The notes below the pieces were generated by a model that was not told the origin of the DNA, made no database searches, and was given only the letters and a program-made list of their open reading frames with translations. Both the position numbers and the translations under genes were made by a program. This document shows positions 6,287 through 6,879 of a DNA stretch of 6,879 nucleotides, one piece after another. Source of the DNA: an uncultured Pseudomonadales bacterium (GTDB taxonomy: Bacteria; Pseudomonadota; Gammaproteobacteria; Pseudomonadales; Porticoccaceae). The stretch lies in assembly GCA_937998635.1 (NCBI GenBank), contig CALLDA010000182.1, positions 1 through 6,879 on the forward strand, in the 5' to 3' direction. Numbering within the stretch: the first letter of the stretch is position 1; each line of letters opens with the position of its first letter.

Positions 6287-6879
6287 CCGCTCTTCATTAC
6301 CAGGCCGTGCTCTTTGATCTCGATGGCACCTTGCTCGATACCGCTCCCGACTTCGCTCTGTCACTGAACTATTTACTGGCCCGCAAGAACCGTCCAGCCC
6401 TGAGCGAAACCGAGATTCGTGCCATTGTCAGCAATGGCTCTGCGGGCCTTATAGCTCATGCGTTCCAGTGCACCGAAGAAGACAGTAAATTTGAAAGAAT
6501 ACGTGCCGAATTTCTGGATATCTATCTGGATAATCTCTGTGAGGAGACCCGGCCCTTCCCCGGCATAGAAAATTTGCTTAATCGCCTCGATAAGCAGGGT
6601 ACACCCTGGGGCATCGTTACTAACAAACCCAGCCTCTACACCGAAGCTATTCTCGACAAGCTGCGATTACAACCGGCACCCGGCGCGGTGGTGTGTCCGG
6701 ATCATGTCGGCAATGCCAAGCCCCACCCTGAACCCGTGCTACTGGGTTGCGAGCAACTGGGTATCGCCCCCGAACAGACTATTTATATCGGCGATCATCG
6801 TCGAGATATTGAATCGGGACGGGAGGCTGGCACCACTACCATCGCCGCTGCCTACGGTTATATCGACGATGATCACCCC
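6283..6879 (+). CDS. mupP: HAD-family phosphatase, MupP/Gph type, cut by the right edge
   Basis: The visible 199 codons have no stop before the edge. HAD motif I is FDLDGTLLDT with nucleophile Asp12 and Asp14, motif II is Thr113 in VTNKP, motif III is Lys146 in KPHPEP, and motif IV is GDHRRDIESGR with Asp171 and Asp175. Residues about 17-90 are the helical cap. All catalytic residues are present. CPDHV-N-KP-PEP, RDIESGR-AGT and YGYI resemble the pseudomonad MupP enzymes, which dephosphorylate MurNAc-6-phosphate in peptidoglycan recycling toward UDP-MurNAc. The position right after ubiG is the same as for P. aeruginosa mupP (PA3172). The main alternative is phosphoglycolate phosphatase (gph), which sequence alone separates poorly. 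About 20-30 residues are probably missing at the C-terminus. Start choice rests on the ATGA overlap and the usual short lead before motif I. Confidence 0.85.
   Translation, partial: MTALHYQAVLFDLDGTLLDTAPDFALSLNYLLARKNRPALSETEIRAIVSNGSAGLIAHAFQCTEEDSKFERIRAEFLDIYLDNLCEETRPFPGIENLLNRLDKQGTPWGIVTNKPSLYTEAILDKLRLQPAPGAVVCPDHVGNAKPHPEPVLLGCEQLGIAPEQTIYIGDHRRDIESGREAGTTTIAAAYGYIDDDHP

Overview
The window reads as an ordinary core-genome segment of a gammaproteobacterium, most like the Pseudomonas/Cellvibrionales side of the class. The evidence is a fused chorismate mutase-prephenate dehydratase with a GALH/ETRP ACT domain, a GyrA that aligns almost residue for residue with the E. coli/Pseudomonas N-terminus, a UbiG ubiquinone methyltransferase, and the pseudomonad-like order MTA/SAH deaminase, ubiG, MupP-type phosphatase. 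I cannot fix the genus by eye. There is no sign of mobile elements, phage, CRISPR or RNA genes.

Layout: two divergent gene blocks flank a 300-base spacer. On the minus strand, reading leftward, gyrA (1239-3890, GTG start) overlaps pheA (136-1239) by one base in a TAATG junction. A tyrA-type prephenate dehydrogenase starts six bases after pheA and runs off the left edge (1-129). On the plus strand, an MTA/SAH deaminase of the mtaD/TRZ-ATZ type (4191-5525) is followed after 5 bases by ubiG (5531-6286). That gene overlaps by four bases (ATGA) a HAD phosphatase of the MupP/Gph type (6283 to the right edge). The spacer 3891-4190 must hold the promoters of both blocks. I see only weak -10-like candidates there, plus a perfect 10-bp palindrome and two short direct repeats.

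How the genes fit together: pheA and tyrA are the two branches from chorismate/prephenate to phenylalanine and tyrosine, here placed directly behind DNA gyrase subunit A. On the other side, UbiG uses SAM and releases S-adenosylhomocysteine, which the upstream deaminase family can deaminate along with methylthioadenosine, so these two genes plausibly share SAM by-product metabolism. The MupP-like enzyme belongs to peptidoglycan (MurNAc-6-phosphate) recycling in pseudomonads and appears to be only a conserved neighbour.

Nothing here looks like a new biological system. The points most worth a second look are the compressed gene order compared with pseudomonads (no serC, hisC or mtnA in the expected places), a degenerate four-residue acidic repeat in the GyrA C-terminal tail, and the short symmetric elements in the divergent promoter region.
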